Positions 33,670 through 42,220 of a DNA stretch of 64,000 bases are shown in pieces. The DNA is taken from assembly GCF_012275515.1 (NCBI RefSeq), contig NZ_JAAZQL010000003.1, positions 62,001-126,000 on the forward strand. The letters run 5' to 3'. Each line of letters begins with the position of its first letter. Within the stretch, counting starts at the first letter, position 1. Origin of the DNA: Novosphingobium sp. SG707. GTDB lineage: Bacteria; Pseudomonadota; Alphaproteobacteria; Sphingomonadales; Sphingomonadaceae. The position numbers were made by a program, and so were the translations under genes. Under the pieces are notes generated by a model, which saw nothing but the letters and a program-made list of their open reading frames with translations, had not been told where the DNA came from and ran no database searches.

Positions 33670-33869
33670 TGGCCGAGGGCGCCAGCTTTGGCGAGGGCTC
33701 GCGGCGATTGGCCGGGCTGGCGGCAAGGCTGCTGGGATGGCGGCCCCATGAATTCTGGGCCGCGACCCCTGCCGAACTGGCCGCCATTCTGGCCCCCGAT
33801 GCAGCCCCCGGCCCCGCGCCGCTGACCCGCGAGGAAATGAACCGCTTGATGGAGCGCGACCATGGCTAA
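33669..33869 (+). CDS. Second tail assembly chaperone, Phage_TAC_6 (rcc01693) type
   Basis: 66 residues from the ATG at 33669 (a GTG one codon earlier is possible). The core GWRPHEFWAATPAELAAIL matches the short rcc01693 family of GTA clusters. It may be the second half of a chaperone pair that other phages make by frameshift. The gene overlaps both neighbours, at TGATG and by 8 bases at the end. Confidence 0.85.
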   Translation: MAEGASFGEGSRRLAGLAARLLGWRPHEFWAATPAELAAILAPDAAPGPAPLTREEMNRLMERDHG

Positions 33870-34458
33870 TACTTCCAGTTCCAGCGGCTCGGATACGGTC
33901 CAGAGCCTGCTCATCGACGTGCGCGCCAGCACGCAGGGCTTTGCGCAAGACATCTCCGCCATGCGCAGTGGTTTCGATACCACACTGCTGCCCGGATTTA
34001 CGCAGGCAGGCTCGGCGCTCGACACTGCGCTGACGCAGGCGTTGAAGCGCGGCAGCAGCGGGTTTGGCGATTTGCGCACCACCGCGCTCAAGGCGCTGGC
34101 CGATATTGCCGCCAGCGCGTCGAGCAGCCTGTTGTCCGGCGCGCTGGGGCTGGAGAGCAGCTCGGGCACCACCTCGGGCATCTCCTCGCTGATCGGCTCG
34201 GTCCTCGGCCTGCCCGGACGGGCGACCGGCGGGCCCGTCTCGCCGGGTCAGGCCTATCTGGTGGGCGAGCGCGGGCCGGAGCTGTTCGTGCCGACCTCGG
34301 CCGGTTCTGTCGCCTCGAATGGCGCGCTCAACACCGCCTCACGCAATGTGAACGTGTCGATCCAGCTTAACAGCGGCAGCAGCGATGCCCCCGCCGCCAT
34401 GCAGCGATCGAGCCGCCAAGTGGCCAGCGCCGTGCGCCGCGCCCTGTCCCAATCCTGA
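33862..34458 (+). CDS. Short tail tape measure protein
   Basis: 198 residues, very short for a tape measure but close to the roughly 220 residues of the Rhodobacter GTA, in keeping with a short tail. The front part is helical (DISAMRSGFDTTLLPGFTQAGSALDTALTQAL). The end has the typical GRATGGPVSPGQAYLVGERGPELFVP segment shared by tape-measure C-termini. In this family the length of the chain sets the tail length. Confidence 0.85.
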   Translation: MANTSSSSGSDTVQSLLIDVRASTQGFAQDISAMRSGFDTTLLPGFTQAGSALDTALTQALKRGSSGFGDLRTTALKALADIAASASSSLLSGALGLESSSGTTSGISSLIGSVLGLPGRATGGPVSPGQAYLVGERGPELFVPTSAGSVASNGALNTASRNVNVSIQLNSGSSDAPAAMQRSSRQVASAVRRALSQS

Positions 34459-34503
34459 TGCCGCAACCCTGCCCACGAAAACCTGAAAGAGTAGGAACCA
34501 CCG

Positions 34504-36858
34504 ATGGCCTTCTGGCTTGCCTCCACCCGCGAGGGGCAGGAAACCGACTGGATCCAGCGCTTTGACCCGCGTTTCTGGACGGTGAACTTTCCGCGCCCGA
34601 TGATGGCCGCGATCACCACGCCCGCGCCCGACGCGTTGCGGCTCGACGCCTGTTTTCTGACGCAGGGCGATCTGGCCGGGCTGATCTGGGAAAGCGAGGA
34701 TACGCTCGACCATCCGCTGCTGTCCTATGCCACAGGGCGCGATTATACGGGCACGACCCTTTCGTTCCACTGGCGCTCAAACGGGCTGGTCGCGCTGGAT
34801 CAGGCCAATGGCCCCACGCTGACCATCGAGGGGCGCGATGCGGCGGGCGCGGCGCACACATGGTTTGTCCGCCTGTGGAACTTTGCCAGCGGATCGGGCG
34901 AGGACGCGCAGGTCACGCTGAATTTTTCCGAAGTTTTCGGCGGATGGTCGCGCGATTCCGGAATTGACCCGCTTTATCCCGCCGACATCGACCGCATGTT
35001 CATCTCGCTGGTGCCCAGCGGCTATGTCGCCGGATCGGCAACGCCTTTGAGCGCCAGCGCCGATGCATGGGCGGAAATGACCAATATCCGCTGCACGGGC
35101 CGCCAGGCGATGCTGCGGATCGGCAATGTCTTTGTGCCGCCCCATGGGCTGGCGATGGCCACGGCCTATGATGACAGTTTCAACCAGACGCCTGCCCGCC
35201 TGCTGCGCTCGGTGCGCCAGCTCGGTTATCGGGGCAGCATCCTGCACTATGTCGGGATGAGCCACTTCTTCCAGCTCACCGCATCGGGCGGCGGCTATCT
35301 GGTGGGCCTGTCGGGCGATCCCTTGTGCCTGCCCGCGCGGGCCTGGCACAGCGAGTTCTTCGCCGCATGTCAGGCATGGGGCTATTCACCCATCGTCTCG
35401 CTGTCCTATGAGGTTCTGGCCGCGCATTGCCCATCGGCTTGGCAGCAGCGCGCGGCCAATGGCGATCCGGCGCTGACCGGCTGGTCGCCGCCCTCGGCGT
35501 TGATGTCCCCGGCCAATACGGCGGCGATGACATGGCAGAAGTCGGTCGCCGCCGCCTTTGCCCAACTGCTGGTCGATGCCGGTTGCGCGGTGCGCTTTCA
35601 GGTGGGCGAGCCGTGGTGGTGGGTGATGGGCGATGGCCGGATCTGCATCTATGACGATGCGGCCAAGGCAGCCTTTGGCGGCAGCCCGGTGGAGATCGCC
35701 GACCTGCGCGCCAGCCTGACATCCGCGCAAACCGCCCTGCTGGATCAGGCGGGAGCGATGCTGGCAGCCTCGACCATCGCTTTGGCCGGGGCGGCACGGG
35801 CGGTGGCGCAGACCGCAGGCGTGGCCAGCGAGACGCTGCTGCTGACTTTCGTGCCCACCGTGCTTGATCCCGCAACCCCAGAGGCGCGGCGGGCCAATAT
35901 GCCGGTCGGCTGGGCCAGCCCCGCTTTCGACCGGCTACAGGTGGAAGATTACGACTGGCTGACTGCGGGCGCCGATGCGCGGCGGTATGCGGCCTATCAA
36001 CTCGTCAACGACCGACTGGGATACCCACCCGAACAGCAGGATTATCTGGCCGGTTTCGTCCTTTTGCCCAGCCAATCGGCGCAATGGCGCATGATCTACC
36101 AAGGCATTGGCGAGGCACGCGACCGGGCGGCCCACGAAATTTTCGTCTGGGCGCTGCCGCAGGTCTGCCGTGACGGCTTTGTCGCCCTGCCCCTATCAGA
36201 GGACAGCAACGATATGAACGCTTTCGACGATGTGGCCTATCCGCTGCCACTGGGGCTGGACACCAAGATCAGCCCTGCCTTTTCGACCAGCGTGACCACC
36301 ACGGCCTCCGGCTTTGAGCGCCGCAACAGCCTGTGGAGCGATGCCAGGTTGAGCTTTGATGTGGGGCCGGGCATTCGCTCGGAACAGGATCTGGGCTGTC
36401 TGCTGGGGTTCTTCCGCGCGCGGCGCGGCCCGGCGCGCGGCTTCCGCCTGAGCGATCCCAGCGATTTCAGTTCGAACGGCATGACCGGCACGCCCTCGGC
36501 CGGCGATCAGATATTGGGCACCGGCGACGGCTTGCTGGCCAGCTTCCCCCTCGTCAAACGCTATGGTGTGGGGGCGCTGGGCGATGATGAGGCCCAGTTG
36601 CGGCGCATTACCCGCCCACGCAGCGGCTCGGTGCTGGTCAGCGTCAATGGCATGGCGCAGGCGAGCGGGTGGGTGCTGGGCGCGGGCGGTATCGTGCAGT
36701 TTACCACGCCGCCCGCCGCCGGGGCCATCGTGCGCGCGGGCTTCCTGTTCGATGTGCCGGTGCGTTTTGAACAGGATCGCCTCGACATTTCGGGCCTGAC
36801 CTTTCTGGCCGGCGAGGCGCCCTCGGTTCCCCTGATCGAAGTGCGGGAGGCGGTATGA
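34504..36858 (+). CDS. DUF2460 distal tail protein fused to a large N-terminal TIM-barrel-like region
   Basis: 784 residues. The last 210 (from about 574, FDDVAYPLPLGLDTKISPAF) are the DUF2460 distal tail protein of GTA clusters, ending LTFLAGEAPSVPLIEVRE. The first 570 or so are an extra region absent from the Rhodobacter counterpart, which is about 200 residues. That region has a beta-rich N-terminal part to about 190, then alternating strands and helices: RGSILHYVGMSHFF, YSPIVSLSYEVL, CAVRFQVGEPWWWVMGDG and LLLTFVPTVL. These resemble a glycoside-hydrolase-like TIM barrel with a Glu in an aromatic pocket. It probably belongs to the tail tip and may contact the cell surface. Confidence 0.78.
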   Translation: MAFWLASTREGQETDWIQRFDPRFWTVNFPRPMMAAITTPAPDALRLDACFLTQGDLAGLIWESEDTLDHPLLSYATGRDYTGTTLSFHWRSNGLVALDQANGPTLTIEGRDAAGAAHTWFVRLWNFASGSGEDAQVTLNFSEVFGGWSRDSGIDPLYPADIDRMFISLVPSGYVAGSATPLSASADAWAEMTNIRCTGRQAMLRIGNVFVPPHGLAMATAYDDSFNQTPARLLRSVRQLGYRGSILHYVGMSHFFQLTASGGGYLVGLSGDPLCLPARAWHSEFFAACQAWGYSPIVSLSYEVLAAHCPSAWQQRAANGDPALTGWSPPSALMSPANTAAMTWQKSVAAAFAQLLVDAGCAVRFQVGEPWWWVMGDGRICIYDDAAKAAFGGSPVEIADLRASLTSAQTALLDQAGAMLAASTIALAGAARAVAQTAGVASETLLLTFVPTVLDPATPEARRANMPVGWASPAFDRLQVEDYDWLTAGADARRYAAYQLVNDRLGYPPEQQDYLAGFVLLPSQSAQWRMIYQGIGEARDRAAHEIFVWALPQVCRDGFVALPLSEDSNDMNAFDDVAYPLPLGLDTKISPAFSTSVTTTASGFERRNSLWSDARLSFDVGPGIRSEQDLGCLLGFFRARRGPARGFRLSDPSDFSSNGMTGTPSAGDQILGTGDGLLASFPLVKRYGVGALGDDEAQLRRITRPRSGSVLVSVNGMAQASGWVLGAGGIVQFTTPPAAGAIVRAGFLFDVPVRFEQDRLDISGLTFLAGEAPSVPLIEVREAV

Positions 36859-37685
36859 GCCGGGTATGGTTCGCGCAGGAACTCGAAACCGTGGCCACCT
36901 ATTGGCGCATCATGCGCGGCGATGGTGTGGCTTTGGGCTTTACCACGCATGATCGCGATCTGTGGTTCGATGGGCTCAACCATATGGCGGCGCCCGGCAT
37001 GATGCCCGCCGCCATCCGGCGCACATCGGGGCTGGACGATGATTCGGCCGAAATCACCGGCGCGATCAGCCATGACGCGATCAGCGGTTTTGACCTGCAA
37101 TCGGGCCGGTTCGAGGGCGCGCGCGTGGTAGTCGGGGTGGTCGATTGGGAAACACTGGAGCATCAGCCGCTCTATCGCGGCGCAATCGGCACGGTCAGTC
37201 AGGAAATGCAGGGTTTTGTGGCCGAACTGGAATCGAGCAAGGCCGAGCTGGCCCGCGATCCGATCCCGCGCACCAGCCCCACATGCCGCGCCCAATTCTG
37301 CGACCGGGATTGCGCCTTGTCGGCGACGCGATTTACGCATGAGGCCACGCTGCTGGCACATGATCTGGACAGCAACCTGATCCATCTGACCGTTTCGTCG
37401 GGTTCTGGGCTCGATTTGGGCCTGTTGCTGGGCGGGACGCTGCGCTGGATCGACGGGCCTTATGCGGGCCTGTCGATGACGATCACCGGGCGTTCCGGCA
37501 GCTTTCTGATGCTGGACCATCCGCTCGATCTGGCGCTGACCAGCGGGTTGCGGGTGGCGCTGCGCGAGGGTTGCGATCACACGCTGGCCACATGCGGCGA
37601 GCGTTTTGGCAATGCCGCCAATTTTCGCGGCGAACCATTCCTGCCGGGCAACGATCTGGTGGTGCGCTATGGGATGGCAGGATGA
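36855..37685 (+). CDS. GTA tail hub protein (DUF2163 / phage BR0599 family)
   Basis: 276 residues with the DUF2163 pattern: the N-terminal LETVATYWRIMRGDGVALGFTTHDRDLWFDGLNH and the C-terminal CDHTLATCGERFGNAANFRGEPFLPGNDLV. Cysteines lie in CRAQFCDRDC and in CDHTLATC. In the Rhodobacter GTA the matching hub protein binds an iron-sulfur cluster through such cysteines, so the same is likely here. It overlaps the genes on both sides (ATGA). Confidence 0.9.
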   Translation: MSRVWFAQELETVATYWRIMRGDGVALGFTTHDRDLWFDGLNHMAAPGMMPAAIRRTSGLDDDSAEITGAISHDAISGFDLQSGRFEGARVVVGVVDWETLEHQPLYRGAIGTVSQEMQGFVAELESSKAELARDPIPRTSPTCRAQFCDRDCALSATRFTHEATLLAHDLDSNLIHLTVSSGSGLDLGLLLGGTLRWIDGPYAGLSMTITGRSGSFLMLDHPLDLALTSGLRVALREGCDHTLATCGERFGNAANFRGEPFLPGNDLVVRYGMAG

Positions 37686-38092
37686 GTTCCGGGCCGGATC
37701 TGGCGCGGGCTGCCGAGGATCTGGTCGGCACGCGCTTTCGCCTGCATGGCCGCCATCGCGAACATGGGCTTGACTGTCTGGGCGTGCTGGCGGCGGCGCT
37801 ACGGGCGATCGGGCGGCCCGGCGATTTGCCCACCGATTATGCATGGCGCAACGCCAATCCGCAGCGCGCGCTGGATCTGGCCGGGCGGTGGGGTTTTGTC
37901 GCGGTTGATGGTGCGATCCTGCCCGGCGACGTGATCCTGCTGCGCATGGGGGCGGCCGCGCTGCATTTCATCATCGCCGTTTCGGGCGGCGGCTTTGTCC
38001 ACGCCCATGCCGGCCAGCGTCTGGTGCTGTGCTCACCCGCCATGCCCGATGGCGTGATGGTCGAACACTGGCGCCTTGATCCAAACCTTTAA
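37682..38092 (+). CDS. NlpC/P60 family peptidase of the tail tip
   Basis: 136 residues. NlpC/P60 cysteine peptidases cut peptidoglycan stem peptides. The catalytic Cys lies in GLDCLGVLAAAL, the His in ALHFIIAVSGGGFVHAHAG, preceded by the helix PGDVILL typical of the fold. The position after the hub matches the GTA peptidase, which helps the tail tip pass the cell wall. It starts with ATG overlapping the hub stop. Confidence 0.88.
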   Translation: MSSGPDLARAAEDLVGTRFRLHGRHREHGLDCLGVLAAALRAIGRPGDLPTDYAWRNANPQRALDLAGRWGFVAVDGAILPGDVILLRMGAAALHFIIAVSGGGFVHAHAGQRLVLCSPAMPDGVMVEHWRLDPNL

Positions 38093-38103
38093 GGAAGCAG
38101 ACC

Positions 38104-40290
38104 ATGGCTACGATTTTGTTCACGGCGATCGGCACCGCTTTTGGTGGGCCTTTGGGCGGCGCGCTGGGCGCTCTGGTCGGCAGCCAGATCGATGGAGCGG
38201 TCTTTGGCACCTCCACAAAACGGCAGGGCGCCCGCCTGCAGGACCTGAGCGTCACCACCTCGACCTATGGCGCCGCGATGCCGCGCCATTATGGCCGGAT
38301 GCGGGTGGGCGGCACGATCATCTGGGCCACGGATCTGAGCGAGCACAGTTCGACCAGTGGCGGCGGCAAGGGACAGCCCTCGACCACCAGTTACAGCTAT
38401 ACATCCTCCTTCGCGGTCGCGCTGGCCAGTCGCCCGATCATCGGGATTGGCCGGATCTGGGCCGACGGCAAATTGCTGCGCGGGTCTTCTGGCGATCTCA
38501 AGGTGGGGGGCACTTTGCGCGTTTACACCGGGACAGCGGATCAGGCCGCCGATCCGCTGATGGTCTCCTTGCTGGGCGGCGATCTGTGTCCAGCCTTTCG
38601 GGGCACGGCCTATGTGGTGTTTGAGGATCTGCAACTGGGCGAATTCGGCAACCGCCTTCCCAGCCTCAATTTCGAGGTCTTTTGCGATGAGGGCGCGCTC
38701 AATCTGGCCACGCTGGTTCAGGATGCGGTCGAGGAGGCTCAGGCCGATGTGCCGGTTGACGGCATCCTGGGCTTTTCCTGCTCGGACCCGCTGGCCGATA
38801 CGCTCGCGGCGTGGTTGCCGATTGTCCCGATTGTCTGCGATGCCGATGGCGATGGGCTGACGATCACGCAGCAGGATGTCGCGGCTCCCCGGATGCTGGG
38901 CGAACCGGTCGCGGCCACGGGCACCGGGGATTTCGGTGGCAAGGGCGGCTATAGCTGGAAACGCACGCCGCCCACCAAATCGCCGCCCAGATCGCTGCGC
39001 TATTACGACGTCGACCTGGATTATCAGCCCGGATCGCAACGGGCGCCCGGCAGCGCCCTGTCGGGCCAGCCCAAGACGCTCGACCTGCCCGTCAGCACGA
39101 CCGGCGCGGAAGCCTTTCGCCTGATCTGCGGCGCGGTGCAGAGCGATGACTGGGCGCAGGAAACGATCCAGTGGCGCTGCGCCGAGCTTGATCCGGCGGT
39201 GGCTCCGGGTCGCTGCGTCACGCTGCCCTCCGTTCAGGGCCTGTGGCAGGTGAAAGACTGGGAATGGCGCGAAACGGGGATCGAACTGAGCCTTGCACGT
39301 ATCCCACCGGCGCAAGCGCTGATCCGTTCGGCAACCGCCTCGGGGCAGGCCAATCTGGCCTCTGATCTGGCGATAGGCCAGACCAGGATCGCCGCCTTCG
39401 AATTGCCCTCGGACGGAAGCAGCGCGGGCGATGCCGGGCTGATCTATGCCGCGCTCTCCTCCTCAGGCAGCGCCTGGAAGGGCGCGGTGCTTTACATGGA
39501 CGACGGGGCGGGCGCCCTGACCCAGATCGGCACCAGCGGGCGGCAACCGGCTACGCTGGGCAAGGCGCTCACCGCACTGGCGGCAGGGCCATCGCACAGG
39601 CTGGACCGGAACAATTCGGTTGAGATCGAACTGGCCAATGACGATCTGGCACTGGCTGATGCGTCGCTGCGCCAATTGTCGGCGGGCAGCAATCGCGCGC
39701 TGCTGGGCACCGAGATCGTGCAATTCGGCCGCGCGGTGCCGCTGGGCGGCGCAAGGTGGCGGCTGGAGCAGTTGCTGCGCGGGCGCGCGGGCACCGAAGC
39801 GGCGATCAGCGGCCATGCGGTCAATGAGCCCTTTGTCCTGCTCGACGATGCCGTGATCGAATTGGACAAGAGCAAGCTGGGCAGTTCGAATGATATCCTG
39901 ATTGCGGCCATGGGGCTGGGTGACAGTGATCCGGTCGAGAGCGCAATTGCCTGTCGCGGGATTGCCACCCGCCCGCTTTCACCCGTGCAGGGACAGGCAG
40001 CGCCGCAATCGGATGGCGCGCTGAGCCTGAGTTGGACGCGAAGAGCGCGCGGGGCCTGGATATGGTCCGATTATGTCGATGTTCCCCTGAAAGAGGAAAG
40101 GGAGGCCTATCAGGTTGGTTACGGTCCGACCTCAGCCCCCAACGCTTTGTGGGAAGTCACTTCCGCCAGCCTGACCCTGAGCGCTGCAGCGCAGGCCGAT
40201 CTGGTGTCCGCTCATGGCCATGGCGCGCTCTGGGTCAAGCAGGTCGGCACCTACCAGGCCTCCGATGCGCTGCATCTGTATGATCTGTGA
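38104..40290 (+). CDS. GTA tail tip / baseplate (megatron-like) protein without the TIM-barrel insert
   Basis: 728 residues. The glycine-rich N-terminal GPLGGALGALVGSQIDGAVFG, then MPRHYGRMRVGGTIIWAT and SYTSSFAVALASRPIIGIGRIWADGK match the front of the last large GTA gene. The rest is the phage-tail domain, with EAFRLICGAVQSDDW and the closing signature RWRLEQLLRGRAGTEAAISGHAVNEPFVLLDD. The Rhodobacter counterpart is about 1,300 residues and carries a TIM-barrel-like domain in between; that part is missing here. Confidence 0.82.
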   Translation: MATILFTAIGTAFGGPLGGALGALVGSQIDGAVFGTSTKRQGARLQDLSVTTSTYGAAMPRHYGRMRVGGTIIWATDLSEHSSTSGGGKGQPSTTSYSYTSSFAVALASRPIIGIGRIWADGKLLRGSSGDLKVGGTLRVYTGTADQAADPLMVSLLGGDLCPAFRGTAYVVFEDLQLGEFGNRLPSLNFEVFCDEGALNLATLVQDAVEEAQADVPVDGILGFSCSDPLADTLAAWLPIVPIVCDADGDGLTITQQDVAAPRMLGEPVAATGTGDFGGKGGYSWKRTPPTKSPPRSLRYYDVDLDYQPGSQRAPGSALSGQPKTLDLPVSTTGAEAFRLICGAVQSDDWAQETIQWRCAELDPAVAPGRCVTLPSVQGLWQVKDWEWRETGIELSLARIPPAQALIRSATASGQANLASDLAIGQTRIAAFELPSDGSSAGDAGLIYAALSSSGSAWKGAVLYMDDGAGALTQIGTSGRQPATLGKALTALAAGPSHRLDRNNSVEIELANDDLALADASLRQLSAGSNRALLGTEIVQFGRAVPLGGARWRLEQLLRGRAGTEAAISGHAVNEPFVLLDDAVIELDKSKLGSSNDILIAAMGLGDSDPVESAIACRGIATRPLSPVQGQAAPQSDGALSLSWTRRARGAWIWSDYVDVPLKEEREAYQVGYGPTSAPNALWEVTSASLTLSAAAQADLVSAHGHGALWVKQVGTYQASDALHLYDL

Positions 40291-40330
40291 GCCCCGCTCC
40301 GCGAAAGATACGAACAACAGGAGAATTTAG

Positions 40331-40783
40331 ATGAGCGACCCTCTCGTTTTCGACAATGCCAGCCCGCGTTTCGGTCTGCCCTTTCTCTATTCCGGACAGG
40401 CGCAAAAGGAGTTCTACGTCAACGAGGCCTTCGCCATCACCGATGCGCTACTGCATTGCGCGATCGAAGGCACGGCGACCACCCCGCCCGCATCGCCGGT
40501 TGACGGCCAGAACTGGAGCATCGGCACGGGCGCTACCGGAGATTGGGCCTCGCATGTCGGCCAGATCGCCTGTCGGCAAAGCGGAAACTGGATTTATGTC
40601 ACGCCCAAGGACGGCATGAGGGTTTTCGACCGATCCTCTGGCCGTTCATGGCTTTACTCTTCCGGCTGGAAGATTCCTTCCGCAGTGAGCGCGCCCACCG
40701 GCGGCTCGACCGTGGATTCGGAGGCCCGCGCCGCCCTCAGCCAGTTAATCGCCGCGTTAAGGCTGGCGGGCATTTTGCCTTAA
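40331..40783 (+). CDS. DUF2793 family protein at the end of the GTA cluster
   Basis: 150 residues. The pattern RFGLPFLYSGQAQKEFYVNEAFAITDALLHCAIEG and the later DWASHVGQIACRQSGNWIYVTPKDGMRVFDRSSGRSWLYS is DUF2793, a family found as the last gene of GTA clusters and in tail-fibre neighbourhoods of alphaproteobacterial phages. It is likely a fibre or tip accessory protein. Ribosome-binding site AGGAG lies before the ATG. Confidence 0.88.
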   Translation: MSDPLVFDNASPRFGLPFLYSGQAQKEFYVNEAFAITDALLHCAIEGTATTPPASPVDGQNWSIGTGATGDWASHVGQIACRQSGNWIYVTPKDGMRVFDRSSGRSWLYSSGWKIPSAVSAPTGGSTVDSEARAALSQLIAALRLAGILP

Positions 40784-40945
40784 GGCGCCATACAGAGGCC
40801 AAAATGCCGCAATTCAAGAATTGAAATTGCCTCACCTGTGGCAAATTTGCAACGATCCTAAGTATTTCTCGGCTTGCACGCCTGTAAGCGAGGGGTTAGA
40901 CCTGCGCGCAATTGGTAGCCTCTCACTCGCACAAGGGGAAAACAA

Positions 40946-42055
40946 ATGCGCAAGATTGCCTTGGGCTTGGCGCTGGCATCTACTGCCCTCGCTACGCCGG
41001 CACTGGCCAAAGACAAGACCTGGTACGTCGAAGGCGACGCCGGTGCTGTCATCGTCGAATCCAACCCGCTGGGCAACGTCACGAGCGGCGCCGCTCTTGG
41101 CAACATCAAGTCGAAGCTCGGCTACGACTTCGGTGGCATCGTCGGTTACGACTTCGGCCCCTTCCGCTTGGAAACCGAAGCCAGCTATCGTCGCGCCCGG
41201 ACCAAGTCGTTCGAAGCCGCCAATGGCACGATCTACACCCATAGCAACGGCCAGGTCGGCGGTGGCACCGGTGCGCTCAGCTTCATGGCCAACGGCCTGC
41301 TCGACTTCGGTCCTGACAATGGCCTTCAGGGCTTTGTCGGCGGCGGCGTCGGCGTGGCTCGCGTCAAGAGCTACAACGCCACTTCGGTTGCGGCTTATAA
41401 CGTTGATGATTCGGCCACCGGCTTTGCCTGGCAGGCTCTGGCCGGCGTGCGCGCGCCGATCAGCAAGCACTGGGATCTGGGCCTGAAGTATCGTTACTTC
41501 AACGCTCCGGGTGCAGACCGTTTTGTGGGCGTGACCGGCAACACCCTGTCGGAAAAGTTCCACTCGCACTCGCTGCTGGCGACGCTGACCTACAACTTCG
41601 GTGGCGCTGAGCCGGTTGCTCCGCCGCCGCCTCCCCCGCCGCCGCCGCCGCCCCCCCCGCCTCCGCCGCCTCCGCCGCCGCCTCCGCCGCCTCCGGCTCC
41701 GGTGTGCAACAAGGGTCCCTACATCGTGTTCTTCGATTGGGATAAGGCCGACATCACCCCTGAAGCCTCGTCGATCCTCGACAGCGCCATTCAGGCCTAT
41801 GGCAATTGCGCCTCGGTTCCGGTCGTTCTGGCTGGTTACACAGACCGCTCGGGCACGCCCAAGTATAACCTGGGTCTGTCGGCTCGCCGTAACGCTTCGG
41901 TCCGCGCCTACTTCACCTCGCATGGCATCGCTGACTCGGCGATCTCGAGCCAGGCCTTTGGTGAAGCCAACCCGCGCGTTCCGACCGCCGATGGCGTTCG
42001 CGAACTCCAGAACCGTCGTGTGGAAATCACCTACGGTCCGGGTTCGGGCAACTAA
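40946..42055 (+). CDS. OmpA family outer-membrane protein with polyproline hinge
   Basis: 369 residues. A signal peptide (MRKIALGLALASTALATPALA) precedes a beta-barrel of about 200 residues with alternating hydrophobic and polar positions. A run of 25 consecutive Pro codons follows (41621-41695), then an OmpA-like peptidoglycan-binding domain (YIVFFDWDKADITPEASSIL, AGYTDRSGTPKYNLGLSARRN, NRRVEITYG). The barrel anchors the envelope while the C-terminal domain holds the cell wall. Codon use (more synonyms with C and G in third place) suggests high expression, and a strong terminator follows. Confidence 0.93.
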   Translation: MRKIALGLALASTALATPALAKDKTWYVEGDAGAVIVESNPLGNVTSGAALGNIKSKLGYDFGGIVGYDFGPFRLETEASYRRARTKSFEAANGTIYTHSNGQVGGGTGALSFMANGLLDFGPDNGLQGFVGGGVGVARVKSYNATSVAAYNVDDSATGFAWQALAGVRAPISKHWDLGLKYRYFNAPGADRFVGVTGNTLSEKFHSHSLLATLTYNFGGAEPVAPPPPPPPPPPPPPPPPPPPPPPPPPAPVCNKGPYIVFFDWDKADITPEASSILDSAIQAYGNCASVPVVLAGYTDRSGTPKYNLGLSARRNASVRAYFTSHGIADSAISSQAFGEANPRVPTADGVRELQNRRVEITYGPGSGN

Positions 42056-42078
42056 GTCCAGCCTTTCAGGCAAAAACG

Positions 42079-42110
42079 GAAGGGGCGGCGCAAGCTGCCC
42101 CTTCTTTTTT
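42079..42110 (+). terminator. Intrinsic terminator after the OmpA gene
   Basis: Stem GAAGGGGCGGC/GCTGCCCCTTC (11 bp with one G-T pair), loop GCAA, followed by TTTTTT. It begins 24 bases after the stop codon. Confidence 0.9.
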
Positions 42111-42149
42111 GCGTGCACCCCTGGGCAAAGGGCAGTCAATTTGACCTTA

Positions 42150-42198
42150 AACACAATTAAGGCCGGAACTCCGAAAGGAGCCCGGCCTTAATTGTGTT
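42150..42198. repeat. Long perfect hairpin between the OmpA gene and queC
   Basis: A 17-bp perfect stem (AACACAATTAAGGCCGG and its complement) with an inner CTCC-GAAA-GGAG tetraloop hairpin. It is only 22 bases from the queC stop and so probably ends queC transcription on the minus strand, although the T run there is weak. It could also be a mobile-element-type palindrome. Confidence 0.7.
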
Positions 42199-42220
42199 CG
42201 GAAAATGGAACGCGATCGAT

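Noticed and set aside
26690..40783. Active prophage
   Set aside because: No integrase, repressor, replication, lysis or att sequences, and the composition matches the flanks; the gene order and short tape measure fit a GTA.
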